Assembly (NCBI GenBank): GCA_002687175.1
Contig: NYZP01000019.1
Span: forward strand, 1-64,000
From: Parcubacteria group bacterium
GTDB taxonomy: Bacteria > Patescibacteria > ABY1 > Buchananbacterales > UBA6539
Direction: 5' to 3'
Length of the DNA stretch: 64,000 bases
Part shown: one piece after another, positions 24,433 to 32,271 of the stretch
How the letters are laid out: the number at the start of each line of letters is the position of its first letter
Position numbering within the stretch: the stretch's first letter is position 1
The notes under the pieces: model-generated
Databases searched by the model: none
Told to the model about the DNA's origin: nothing
Seen by the model: the letters and a program-made list of their open reading frames with translations, nothing else
Position numbers and translations under genes: made by a program

Positions 24433-24663
24433 TTACAACTCTATTCCTTGTTGCTCCGCCCATTCTCCTAGGGTCAGGTCTCCAGTGTGTTCTTCGTAGA
24501 AACCAAACTCTGGATATTCCGTTATACTGGGATTCTGCTTGGCCTTCTTAAGGGCTTCAACTTTTTTATCGCATTTAGCGACAACCAGTTCTTGCCACTC
24601 TTCTTCCGTGTCGATAACTTCACCGACCTGTCCGGAAAAACCAAATTTTGGCCACTTTGCCAT
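24433..24663 (-). CDS. Small hypothetical protein, third gene of a G/C-rich operon
   Basis: The 76-residue protein is acidic and hydrophilic (EEEWQELVVAKCDKKVEALKK), with two similar short words, PKFGFSGQ and PEFGFYEEHTGD. No family is recognised. The start is firm: AAAGGAGC lies 7 bases before ATG 24663, far stronger than in most genes of this window. It is followed by a strong terminator. With the two genes upstream it forms a compact unit whose base composition differs from the surroundings. Confidence 0.7.
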   Translation of the reverse strand: MAKWPKFGFSGQVGEVIDTEEEWQELVVAKCDKKVEALKKAKQNPSITEYPEFGFYEEHTGDLTLGEWAEQQGIEL

Positions 24664-24681
24664 TGCACGCTCCTTTCTGGT

Positions 24682-24960
24682 CTAGTCAAAAACCTCGTAG
24701 ACCTTCTTGGCTTCCAGAAGAATTCCATGCCTGCGCGCTATCAAAAGTACGAACTCCTCGGTCAAGTTGCGACCGCCGGTGGTAGTGCGATTATGCTCCT
24801 CTACACCGTTGAAGAATTCATCTTGCTCGGGATCAAAGCATGGCTCTTCAGGATCTCCTTTGGTTAGATCCCATACCTGGACAAAAGCACCAACGGCCGG
24901 ATGGTGATCGACACCAAACGCCATGGCAAACTGTGGGCCACTGACAACTTCGCGACTCAT
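24682..24960 (-). CDS. Hypothetical protein, second gene of a G/C-rich operon
   Basis: The 92-residue protein has FGVDHHPAVGAFVQVWDL near the N-terminus, an acidic middle (DPEEPCFDPEQDEFF) and a helical end. The opening looks like a small beta domain, but I recognise no family. ATG 24960 is chosen because AGAAGGAGA ends 7 bases upstream; a TTG two codons earlier lies too close to that site. Strong SD and G/C-rich codons match both operon partners. Confidence 0.72.
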   Translation of the reverse strand: MSREVVSGPQFAMAFGVDHHPAVGAFVQVWDLTKGDPEEPCFDPEQDEFFNGVEEHNRTTTGGRNLTEEFVLLIARRHGILLEAKKVYEVFD

Positions 24961-24978
24961 TGGCAATCTCCTTCTCGG

Positions 24979-25509
24979 TTAAACCAGAATTAAATTCCGG
25001 TTAAGTTTGATTCTGCTGCCTTGAGGAATCTTTTTAAATTCCTTTTTATACGTTGCATACTGTATTGCGGTCTGGTACCAAGTTGACCAACGAAGTTCAT
25101 AATCACGGCCAGCTGGGTCGTAAATTCTTTTCAACTCTTCCTTGAGTTTACGCCCGTACCAGCAATTCCTGGCAAAGGCTAAGCCGAGGAGCCAGTAGGC
25201 TGGTTCCAAGGTTAATGGCCCGGCAGGAACTGCGGGTATGGAAACTTCACCAGTGACCCAGGTTCTGTTTATCGGCGCGCCGATAAAGTGCCTGGCTATA
25301 ACCACGTTTCTCCCGGCAGCTTTTATTCCTTCGGCAAAGCTTAAGATGCAGCGATGCCGTGGCATCCATCCACCGAGTGCTTCGCCTAACTCTTTGGCTG
25401 GGTCAAAAAACCAAGCCTCACCGCGGGCGTTAGTCACCAGTACTGAACGCTCATGTTGAGCAAATCCACTTCTAACAATAATGATCTGGTTCTTCAGTCT
25501 CTGTTTCAT
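24979..25509 (-). CDS. Hypothetical protein, first gene of a G/C-rich operon
   Basis: The 176-residue soluble protein begins MKQRLKNQIIIVRSGF and contains AWFFDPAKELGEALGGWMPR and an aromatic C-terminal half (RWSTWYQTAIQYATYKKEF). No family is recognised. ATG 25509 is fixed by GGAGG 8 bases upstream, which itself lies in the open frame that starts at 25527. Part of the gene is markedly G/C-rich (34 of 60 bases at 25261-25320). It follows a 200-base leader from a consensus promoter. Confidence 0.72.
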   Translation of the reverse strand: MKQRLKNQIIIVRSGFAQHERSVLVTNARGEAWFFDPAKELGEALGGWMPRHRCILSFAEGIKAAGRNVVIARHFIGAPINRTWVTGEVSIPAVPAGPLTLEPAYWLLGLAFARNCWYGRKLKEELKRIYDPAGRDYELRWSTWYQTAIQYATYKKEFKKIPQGSRIKLNRNLILV

Positions 25510-25526
25510 TCCAATATCCTCCGTCA

Positions 25527-25550
25527 AGCTCCCACTTGAAAGAAGGAGCT
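25527..25550 (-). promoter_or_regulatory. Leader hairpin next to the SD of the G/C-rich operon
   Basis: Arms AGCTCC and GGAGCT pair just upstream of the SD GGAGG. The CTCC of the 5' arm could alternatively pair with the SD, so the element could gate translation. This is a structural inference only. Confidence 0.4.
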
Positions 25551-25627
25551 GGTGTTGTTGTGCAAACAGGTTGTAAGGTACTTCACTAAATACGTCAGAA
25601 TTCGCAATACTAATTTACCTGGTTTAG

Positions 25628-25665
25628 ATTCTATATTGTTAGCTATATTTTTAGCTAGATAGAAT
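25628..25665. repeat. Nested inverted repeat with two TAGCTA sites in the operon leader
   Basis: Arms ATTCTAT (25628-25634) and ATAGAAT (25659-25665) enclose two self-complementary TAGCTA hexamers at 25640-25645 and 25652-25657. It may be an operator or a leader hairpin. A similar TAGCTA pair lies upstream of the zinc-ribbon gene (27496-27511). Confidence 0.5.
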
Positions 25666-25715
25666 ACTAAAAGTTAATATTTTAGGTAAAAAAATAAGCG
25701 AATATCAAACAATTC

Positions 25716-25744
25716 ACTATACACTATTTTACCAATTTTGTCAA
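25716..25744 (-). promoter_or_regulatory. Consensus promoter of the G/C-rich three-gene operon
   Basis: Minus-strand -35 TTGACA (25739-25744) and -10 TATAGT (25716-25721) are 17 bases apart. Transcription would start near 25709, giving a leader of about 200 bases. The -35 overlaps the last codons of the VanZ-like gene. Confidence 0.8.
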
Positions 25745-26115
25745 TGTTTTGTATCTCTTTTCTTCTGTATTAACTGCAAAACAATAAAGGCAATAATACC
25801 AAGGGCATCAATACCAACATCCATAATACTACCAACACGTCCCAGAACAAAAGATTGATGCCATTCATCAAAGCCGGCATATCCAATGGCAAAAATAAAA
25901 GCGACGAATAATGATCGCTTGATGCCTAGACCAATACCTTTGAATGCATTAAATACTAAATAGGCTAAAACAAAAAATTCTGCACCATGGGCAATTTTTC
26001 GAAAAATTAAATCCCAGACTGGCTGTAGTTCTGATTTTAAATCTGGTTGAGCTGACAGAAAATAGATCAAGTGCATCCAAAAGTAGATGAGTACAAAGTT
26101 GATTATTTTTTTCAT
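25741..26115 (-). CDS. VanZ-like membrane protein
   Basis: This 124-residue protein has four hydrophobic segments and the VanZ-family signatures FRKIAHGAEFFVLAYL (about 38-53) and DEWHQSFVLGRVGSIMDVGID (about 83-103). The family is named for a teicoplanin-resistance gene, but stand-alone members like this have no proven function; a role in envelope or phosphate-related chemistry is possible. Its 3' end overlaps the -35 box of the next operon. Confidence 0.85.
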   Translation of the reverse strand: MKKIINFVLIYFWMHLIYFLSAQPDLKSELQPVWDLIFRKIAHGAEFFVLAYLVFNAFKGIGLGIKRSLFVAFIFAIGYAGFDEWHQSFVLGRVGSIMDVGIDALGIIAFIVLQLIQKKRDTKH

Positions 26116-26157
26116 ACAATTAAAGCTTAGTAAAAATAGAAATATAGTTCAAAAAAA

Positions 26158-26291
26158 TTTAAAATTCAAAATTTCAAATTTCAAATAAATTACAAATACC
26201 AATGATCAAAACTTAAAAATAATGATGAAAGTATATTTGTAATTTTGGATTTTGGATTTATTTAGAATTTGTAATTTTGGTTTTTGGATTT
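26158..26291. repeat. Degenerate A/T-rich repeat block
   Basis: Words such as AATTTCAAAT, AATTACAAAT and their complements ATTTGTAATTTTGG recur in both orientations. The right half encodes the last codons of the neighbouring GT4 gene (NPKTKITNSK). Similar low-complexity blocks are frequent between genes in Patescibacteria. Confidence 0.6.
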
Positions 26292-27445
26292 AACCCATTA
26301 TAAATCTCATCAAGCTGCTCCCCAATAATCTTCCAGTCATATTTGGCCTTAACTTTACGTCGGCCAGCTTTGCCAAATTGTAATGCTTCGTCTGTGTCAG
26401 TCAATAAATAATTAATCTTATCGGCTAATCCTTCAACATCTTTTGGTTTAACTAATAAACCATTAACATCTTGAGTGACCACACTACGAACACCAACCAA
26501 ATCAGAAGCAATCACTGGTTTACCACAAGCCATTCCTTCAACCAAGGCTAAACCAAAAGCTTCGGACTTATCTATAGACGGTAATACTACAACGTTGGCT
26601 AAATTGTAATACTTTGGTAAATCTTCATTGGAGACGTATCCAGTAAACACGGTCTTAAATTCCATTTTAAATTGAGAGGCTAAATTAAAATATTCTTCTT
26701 TTAATTCTCCAGAACCGACGATTACCAGCTTCCAACTATAAGTCGTGTCACGTAAACGGCTCATTGCTTCAATTAAACCTTCTATGCCTTTAAAGTAATG
26801 AGCTTTATCTAAACCACCAACAAATAACACAACTTTATCTTCTGGTTTAATTTCATGTTTGGACATTAAAGTCTGACTTTTGTCTTGTGGCTGAAAATTA
26901 CTTGTATCAACACCATTAGGTACTTCAATAAACTTGTTTGGCTCTTTAGCCGCCAACTTGGCTAAGTCAGAATTTTTACCATAATCCATGGAGGTAAAAA
27001 TAACTTTATCAACCATCTTAACAATCCTAGGTAATAACAAGATTTTATGAATTTTAAAAATTAATTTGAATAAACCTTCACCAACCACGTCCATGTGATA
27101 GTGCAAGACAATTTTTGCTCCCCGCTTTTTAAACTTGCGTTTATAAAACCAGATAGTTTCCGCTCCACCAAAAAAGGGATAGTGAAGATGAATAATATTA
27201 AAGTCCTTAAGCATCCAATGTAAGGCCGGGACAAAGGCGGCATTACCATACTTAAGAAGCGGCTTAATCCGCTTGATTTTTAGCTCTGTAAGCTCCTCTT
27301 TAAAGTCTTTGGCCTTATTATACTGTGGGGTGAAAATAGTGACGTCATGGCCTAATTTTGCCAGTTCCAGAGCATTTGAGGCAGCGACATTACCAATACC
27401 ACCAGCATATGGCGGAAGAGTTGGCGTGATAATAGCAATCTTCAT
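26258..27445 (-). CDS. Glycosyltransferase family 4
   Basis: The 395-residue GT-B enzyme begins MKIAIITPTLPPYAGGIGNV, with the glycine loop of GT4 enzymes. The donor half has DKVVLFVGGLDKAHYFKGI and the E-x7-E motif in SEAFGLALVEGMACGKPVIA (about 306-325). It probably adds a sugar to a lipid carrier or polysaccharide precursor. The final ten codons lie inside the A/T-rich repeat block. It stands alone, divergent from the zinc-ribbon gene. Confidence 0.9.
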   Translation of the reverse strand: MKIAIITPTLPPYAGGIGNVAASNALELAKLGHDVTIFTPQYNKAKDFKEELTELKIKRIKPLLKYGNAAFVPALHWMLKDFNIIHLHYPFFGGAETIWFYKRKFKKRGAKIVLHYHMDVVGEGLFKLIFKIHKILLLPRIVKMVDKVIFTSMDYGKNSDLAKLAAKEPNKFIEVPNGVDTSNFQPQDKSQTLMSKHEIKPEDKVVLFVGGLDKAHYFKGIEGLIEAMSRLRDTTYSWKLVIVGSGELKEEYFNLASQFKMEFKTVFTGYVSNEDLPKYYNLANVVVLPSIDKSEAFGLALVEGMACGKPVIASDLVGVRSVVTQDVNGLLVKPKDVEGLADKINYLLTDTDEALQFGKAGRRKVKAKYDWKIIGEQLDEIYNGLNPKTKITNSK

Positions 27446-27604
27446 AATTTTACTTAGTTATTCTAACCTATATTTTAATAAATATCAATGATTTTAGCTA
27501 AAATTAGCTACTTATTCTCACTATCTATTGACAAAATATTAAAAAGTGGAAACAAAAATCACAAACAAATACATCCGCAAGGATGAAAACAAGGAGAATG
27601 CCTT

Positions 27605-27877
27605 ATGGCAATTACTGCTGATGACACCCGTGTTGGGAATGGCAAAGTGACTGATGAAGAGTCAACCGTAGTCTGCCCTTGCTGCGCGGGAATCATGACG
27701 GAAGACCCTGACACCCCGAACGGTATGGGTGTCAAGGGCTACTATGATTGTCCGGTGTGTGGCTTTAGTCACGAGAGTTACCTGCATACGCAGGGAGAAG
27801 ACGCCGAGATAATACGCCGGGGAGTGGTCTATATGGACAAACTCGCGGCGGAAGCAGAAAAGGGACGAGGATCTTAG
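27605..27877 (+). CDS. Small zinc-ribbon protein, G/C-rich
   Basis: This 90-residue protein has CPCC (Cys24, Cys27, with Cys26 extra) and CPVC (Cys49, Cys52), spaced 21 residues apart as in a zinc ribbon, followed by GFSHESY and a helical acidic end. No enzyme domain is present; a nucleic-acid or protein-binding role is possible. SD AAGGAG lies 9 bases before ATG 27605. The sequence is G/C-rich (36 of 60 bases at 27661-27720). It has its own terminator and resembles the 24,433-25,509 operon in style. Confidence 0.75.
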   Translation: MAITADDTRVGNGKVTDEESTVVCPCCAGIMTEDPDTPNGMGVKGYYDCPVCGFSHESYLHTQGEDAEIIRRGVVYMDKLAAEAEKGRGS

Positions 27878-27939
27878 CGAATGCTCGATCTTATCGAGAA
27901 CTCCGAAGAAAGACCCTAAGCTGCCTCTCCCCCCCCCGG

Positions 27940-27974
27940 ACCCCACCTGATCACGAAAAGTGTGACGGTGGGGT
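27940..27974 (+). terminator. Terminator of the zinc-ribbon gene
   Basis: Arms ACCCCACC and GGTGGGGT with further inner pairing (TCAC/GTGA) lead into TCTTTTTTT. A run of nine C (27929-27937) precedes the stem. Confidence 0.9.
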
Positions 27975-28008
27975 TCTTTTTTTACCTAAAATTATTAAAT
28001 TAAAATCA

Positions 28009-28038
28009 TTGGATGAATTTAAAACAATCTGCTATAAT
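28009..28038 (+). promoter_or_regulatory. Promoter of the peroxiredoxin gene
   Basis: -35 TTGGAT (28009-28014), an 18-base spacer ending in the extended element TGC, and a perfect -10 TATAAT (28033-28038). It excludes the in-frame ATG at 28013 as the start of translation. Confidence 0.8.
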
Positions 28039-28081
28039 ACAAACGCTAAAAAATAATAATTTATTAAGAAAGGATAAAACA

Positions 28082-28645
28082 ATGATTAAAATAAATGAAC
28101 AAATTCCTGATTTAGAGTTTGAAATATTTCATAATGATGAAGAAAAAAAAGCTAAGTTATCTGACTATAAAGGCAAATGGTTAATTTTAGTATTTTACCC
28201 GGCAGATTTTACTTTTATTTGCCCCACTGAATTACAAGAGCTAGCTAAACATTATGAGGAATTTAAAAAATTAGATGCCGAAATTATCAGTGTTAGTACT
28301 GATACTGTCTTTGTTCATAAAGCCTGGCATGATAATTCCGAGGCAATTAAGCAAGTACAATACCCAATGGCGGCTGACCCAACTGGAAAAATTTGTCGTG
28401 CCTTTGGAACTTACATTGAAGACGAGGGGCTTTCATTGCGAGGTAGTTTTATTATCGACCCTGATGGTTATCTAAAATCTTCCGAAATTCACGATAACAG
28501 CATTGGCCGAAGTGCCAAAGAACTCTTACGAACTCTTCAGGCTGCTAAATTTGTCAAGGAACACAAGGGACAGGTGTGTCCGGCCAGCTGGGAACCAGGC
28601 GAAGATACCTTAGAACCAGGTATGGATCTTGTGGGTAAAATATAA
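28082..28645 (+). CDS. 2-Cys peroxiredoxin, AhpC/Prx1 type
   Basis: The 187-residue enzyme reduces peroxides with thiols. The peroxidatic Cys47 is in FYPADFTFICPTE and the resolving Cys166 in GQVCPASWEPG, the typical 2-Cys arrangement. The HDNSIGR motif and a C-terminal arm are present. The start is ATG 28082, with AAAGGA 7 bases upstream and the promoter just before. The likely electron donor (AhpF or thioredoxin) is not encoded nearby. Cfa follows after 29 bases, so envelope and oxidative-stress defence may be coupled. Confidence 0.95.
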   Translation: MIKINEQIPDLEFEIFHNDEEKKAKLSDYKGKWLILVFYPADFTFICPTELQELAKHYEEFKKLDAEIISVSTDTVFVHKAWHDNSEAIKQVQYPMAADPTGKICRAFGTYIEDEGLSLRGSFIIDPDGYLKSSEIHDNSIGRSAKELLRTLQAAKFVKEHKGQVCPASWEPGEDTLEPGMDLVGKI

Positions 28646-28674
28646 ATATACCTCACAAATAAAATTAACATCGT

Positions 28675-29790
28675 ATGAGCGCTAAAAATCAAATTTCTAA
28701 TCTCCTGGCAAAAGCTGATGTTAAAATTAACGGAAAACGTTCGTGGGATATTCAAGTAAAAAACGAGGCTTTGTACAGTCGATTAATGTCGCAAGGTTCA
28801 ATGGGCCTCGGTGAATCGTACATGGATGGCTGGTGGGAATCTGCTGAGCTGGATGAATTTTTTTCTAAAATTTTATCTGCTGATTTAAGTTCACAGATTA
28901 AACCAAGTCCGGCATTAATCTTTTCTTACCTTAGGAGTAAAATGTTCAACCTACAGAAAAGCTCTCGAGCTTTCCAGATTGGCGAAAGACACTACGATGT
29001 CGGCAATGATTTGTACCAAGTAATGCTGGATAAACGAATGGTTTACACTTGTGCTTATTGGGACAAAGGGGCAAAAAATCTAGATGCTGCCCAGGAAGAT
29101 AAACTTGATCTAGTTTGTAAAAAAATGAAATTTAAAAAGGGCCAGCGGGTATTAGATATTGGCTGTGGCTGGGGTAGTTTTGCTAAATATGCCGCTGAAA
29201 AATGTGGCGTCAAGGTTGTTGGGGTAACAGTGTCTAAAAATCAAGTAAAATTGGGGAACAAATTATGCAAAGGCTTACCAGTTGAATTAAGACTGCAAGA
29301 TTATCGCGAACTAAATGAAAAATTTGACCACATTGTATCCTTGGGAATGTTTGAACATGTTGGTAAAAAAAATTATAGAACATACATGGAGGTGGCTTCA
29401 AGAAACTTAAAAGATAATGGACTTTTTTTACTACAAACTATTGGTAGTAATTTATCAACCAAATCACTCGATCCCTGGATTGAAAAATATATTTTTCCTA
29501 ATTCAATTCTGCCATCAATCTCAGAAATTGCCAAAGCCTCCGAGAATATATTCATCATGGAAGATTGGCACAATTTCTCTTATGATTATTATCTAACTCT
29601 AAAAAGCTGGTTTAATAATTTTGATTCACACTGGGATGAACTTAAACAAAATTATGATCAACGGTTTTACAATATGTGGAAGTATTACTTAAAATCAACC
29701 GCCGGTGGTTTTAAGTCCCGTTCTATCCAGCTGTGGCAAGTAGTACTGTCTAAGCACGGTGTTACTGGTGGTTACAAGTCGGTGAGGTAA
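28675..29790 (+). CDS. cfa: Cyclopropane-fatty-acyl-phospholipid synthase
   Basis: This 371-residue SAM enzyme adds a methylene group across double bonds of phospholipid acyl chains. Seen are YDVGNDLYQVMLDKRMVYTCAYW (family hallmark, about 103-125), SAM motif VLDIGCGWGSFAKYA (about 157-171), VGVTVSKNQ, and MFEHVGKKNYRTYM with the catalytic Glu/His region. Most Patescibacteria lack fatty-acid synthesis, so it would act on acquired lipids. It probably shares the peroxiredoxin transcript. Confidence 0.95.
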   Translation: MSAKNQISNLLAKADVKINGKRSWDIQVKNEALYSRLMSQGSMGLGESYMDGWWESAELDEFFSKILSADLSSQIKPSPALIFSYLRSKMFNLQKSSRAFQIGERHYDVGNDLYQVMLDKRMVYTCAYWDKGAKNLDAAQEDKLDLVCKKMKFKKGQRVLDIGCGWGSFAKYAAEKCGVKVVGVTVSKNQVKLGNKLCKGLPVELRLQDYRELNEKFDHIVSLGMFEHVGKKNYRTYMEVASRNLKDNGLFLLQTIGSNLSTKSLDPWIEKYIFPNSILPSISEIAKASENIFIMEDWHNFSYDYYLTLKSWFNNFDSHWDELKQNYDQRFYNMWKYYLKSTAGGFKSRSIQLWQVVLSKHGVTGGYKSVR

Positions 29791-29812
29791 AATATTGTTC
29801 ATAACATTACCA

Positions 29813-29910
29813 TTTGTCATTGCGAACCCCGCGTATGCGGGGTGAAGCAATCTCTGTCTATAGAGATTGCCACGTCGTCCCGCTAAAGCGGGACTCCTCG
29901 CAATGACAAA
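29813..29910. repeat. GTCATTGCGA-type palindromic element
   Basis: Outer arms TTTGTCATTGCGA and TCGCAATGACAAA (13 bp, perfect) enclose three hairpins: ACCCCGC/GCGGGGT, GCAATCTCT/AGAGATTGC and CCCGCT/AGCGGG. It is a classic dispersed intergenic palindrome, here between cfa and cutA. Confidence 0.9.
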
Positions 29911-29921
29911 AAGAAAAGAAT

Positions 29922-30233
29922 ATGCCTTTTATTACTGTTTACACAACCAATAAAAACTTGGCGGAAGCTAAAAAAATTGCTAACTCTTTACTTAAACAAA
30001 AGCTGATTGCTTGTGCGAATTTTTTTCCAATCAAGAATATGTATTGGTGGAAAGGTAAAATAGAAAATGATAATGAAGTTGTCAGTATTTTAAAAACTCG
30101 TAAAGAAAATTGGAATAAAGTAAAAAACCAAATAAAAAAACTTCATTCTTATGAAGTCCCGTGTATTGAAAAATTTAATGTTAGCGCTAACAAAGATTAC
30201 GAAAACTGGATTATCAAATCTACCAAAAAATAA
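29922..30233 (+). CDS. cutA: CutA-like divalent-ion tolerance protein
   Basis: The 103-residue protein matches the CutA1 family: LAEAKKIANSLLKQKLIACANFF (about 13-35), MYWWKGKIENDNEVVSILKTR and SYEVPCIEKF. CutA1 proteins are PII-like trimers; the link to copper tolerance is indirect. Its last 14 bases overlap the 3' end of the convergent GT2 gene. The start ATG lies just after the palindromic element, with AAAAGAAAAGAA as the only SD-like sequence. Confidence 0.92.
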   Translation: MPFITVYTTNKNLAEAKKIANSLLKQKLIACANFFPIKNMYWWKGKIENDNEVVSILKTRKENWNKVKNQIKKLHSYEVPCIEKFNVSANKDYENWIIKSTKK

Positions 30234-31272
30234 TTTTTCTAATTATTTGCCAATACAAATTAAAGATTGGGTTGGCAACATACTTTAACAACGGATTCTG
30301 AACATCTTGAAAATCTATTGTGCCGACAAACCGTTTGGTAATTTTTTTATCACTAACCTCCCTAATTTTTTGAGCCTTAGTTCTGGCTTTAGATATTTTT
30401 ATCCAATTAATTGGATTTAAAAAATAGCCATAAACTTTTAAAAGCTCCCACCACCAACCACTAAAGAATGAATAAAAAAACATTGCTACACTCATTAAAA
30501 GACAGGCTGGGGTAATTAAAATCAGCGTTGGGAGTTTATAATTTTGCAAAATAATTAAATAGCGATTTCGTTCCATCAAATAAAACTTTTTGATGCTTCG
30601 GGAGAACTGATACTTATGATAAACAATTGATTCTGGTGCCAACATTATTTTATAGTCAGCCAATCTCAAGCGCCAACCAAGATCACTGTCCTCGTGATAA
30701 GCAAAAAAATCGGGATTAAAAAACCCGACTTTTTTTAAAGAATAAACACGTAGCAACACACTTGCTCCGGAAGGATAGGTTATTTCTTTAGATTCCATTT
30801 CAGAATCTGGTTTTCGATAGCCACCAGCAAAACCAAATCCCAGATAATGAGTTTCATTACCGATGCTGTTAATTTTATCTTTGTCAGGATGCAGTAATAA
30901 CTTTGATTGAACTGCACCAATTTTATGATCACTGTCTGCCACGGCCACTGCTTTTTCTAAAAAATCTGGCTCTACTATCGTATCTTGATTTAATAAATAG
31001 ACATAGTCAAAAGCATAGTCAACGGCATACTGTAAACCCATATTATTAGCGTGAGCAAAGCCATAATTTTTTTGATTTTCCAACAGTTTAAGTGCCCCCC
31101 AATTATTTTTTACATAATCAACTGAACCATCGGTGGAACCATTATCAACCAAAAAAAACTCATACCTACCGCGTTCGTAGGTAATCTTTGATAAGCTAGT
31201 TAAACAATCGCGGAGATAATCCGCGCCGTTATATATTACAATTACTATTAAAACTCTTTTAGGGTTTATCAT
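30220..31272 (-). CDS. Glycosyltransferase family 2, rhamnosyltransferase-like
   Basis: The 350-residue protein has a GT-A domain with VIVIYNGADYLRDCL, the nucleotide-binding VDNGSTDGS (about 42-50), the metal-binding region LLNQDTIVE and the acceptor-side EDSDLGWRLRLAD (about 195-207), as in WbbL-like enzymes. Two hydrophobic segments follow (about 250-275). It is the last gene of a minus-strand set running from 33,794 and overlaps the DUF2304 gene by 14 bases. Confidence 0.9.
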   Translation of the reverse strand: MINPKRVLIVIVIYNGADYLRDCLTSLSKITYERGRYEFFLVDNGSTDGSVDYVKNNWGALKLLENQKNYGFAHANNMGLQYAVDYAFDYVYLLNQDTIVEPDFLEKAVAVADSDHKIGAVQSKLLLHPDKDKINSIGNETHYLGFGFAGGYRKPDSEMESKEITYPSGASVLLRVYSLKKVGFFNPDFFAYHEDSDLGWRLRLADYKIMLAPESIVYHKYQFSRSIKKFYLMERNRYLIILQNYKLPTLILITPACLLMSVAMFFYSFFSGWWWELLKVYGYFLNPINWIKISKARTKAQKIREVSDKKITKRFVGTIDFQDVQNPLLKYVANPIFNLYWQIIRKIIFW

Positions 31273-31591
31273 TAATATCTTTTAAAGCAGTATTTCGAAC
31301 AACTTTAGTAATTTCTTTATCTATTTTTTCTAGCTTCACAATAATACGAAAAACAATAAAAAACAAGGTGATAACTGATAAGTACACTAATAGGTCGGCT
31401 CCTCGTTCAACACCTAGATACTGAGAGATAGTATCGGTTTGTTGTGGTACCAAAGTAACTCCCACGACTAGCAACCAAAAAACTGTCCAAATAACCACTT
31501 CCCGGCTGGTGATCTCAGCTGCTTTAAATCTAACAAAAGTACGCCACAGCACAAAAGCCGCAAAAATAATTATAATAACTTTAATAATCAT
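31259..31591 (-). CDS. DUF2304 membrane protein
   Basis: The 110-residue protein has three hydrophobic segments (about 1-18, 33-48 and 68-86) and the family-like stretch LVPQQTDTISQYLGVERGADLLVYLSV. DUF2304 proteins regularly accompany DPM-like GT2 enzymes; here the GT2 stop overlaps its ATG (ATGA). I take ATG 31591 rather than the 30-base-longer frame, which reads into the GT2 gene. It may be a membrane partner for the GT2. Confidence 0.85.
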   Translation of the reverse strand: MIIKVIIIIFAAFVLWRTFVRFKAAEITSREVVIWTVFWLLVVGVTLVPQQTDTISQYLGVERGADLLVYLSVITLFFIVFRIIVKLEKIDKEITKVVRNTALKDINDKP

Positions 31592-32259
31592 CGACTTATT
31601 CTCCCCAGGATTAAATCCCAAATTATTTTAAACGAGTTACTGAACTTTTGACCTTTCTGTAACGAATACTCAGTATACTTGATAGTAACCGGAACTTCTC
31701 TGAAACGCAGCTGATGTTTTTTTATTTGTTCAATAATTTCCGAAGCATGCGCCATACCATCTTGTTTAATCTCAATTTTTTCTGCTGCCAAACGTGATAA
31801 GGCCCTAAAACCATTATGGGTATCAGTAATTGATAATCCGGTATAGATTTTAGTAAAGTAAGTAGCTAATTTTAAGAGAATTTTTCTTGAAATTGGAATT
31901 TTACTTTTAGTGTTCAAAAATCTTGAGCCCAAAACAACATCCTCTTCACCAAGTAGTAGTGGTTTAATAACATTTTCAATATCATCCACTTGATGTTGAC
32001 CATCAGCATCAAAAGTTACAATAATATCAGCCCCGGATTTTAAGGCAAAATTAATACCAGTTTGCAGTGCTGCACCCTGGCCTCGATTAATAAAATGTTG
32101 TACAACTTGAGCCCCAGCTAAACTGGCAACTTCACCAGTCTTGTCGGTAGATCCATCATCAACCACAATTATTTTTGTCACCTTTCCTTTTAGATCAGTG
32201 ACCACTTGGTTGATTACTTTAGCCTCATTGTAAGCCGGCACAACTACTTGAATTTCCAT
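31588..32259 (-). CDS. DPM1-like polyprenyl-phosphate glycosyltransferase (GT2)
   Basis: The 223-residue GT-A enzyme has VVPAYNEAKVINQVV, VVDDGSTDKTGEVA, the metal-binding FDADGQHQVDDIENV (about 82-96) and VLGSRFLN, all typical of dolichol/polyprenyl-phosphate mannosyl- or glucosyltransferases. It lacks membrane helices; DUF2304 next to it may supply them. The product, a polyprenyl-phosphate sugar, could feed the GT-C enzymes in this window. Confidence 0.9.
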   Translation of the reverse strand: MEIQVVVPAYNEAKVINQVVTDLKGKVTKIIVVDDGSTDKTGEVASLAGAQVVQHFINRGQGAALQTGINFALKSGADIIVTFDADGQHQVDDIENVIKPLLLGEEDVVLGSRFLNTKSKIPISRKILLKLATYFTKIYTGLSITDTHNGFRALSRLAAEKIEIKQDGMAHASEIIEQIKKHQLRFREVPVTIKYTEYSLQKGQKFSNSFKIIWDLILGRISR

Positions 32260-32271
32260 ATCTAGTTTTTA

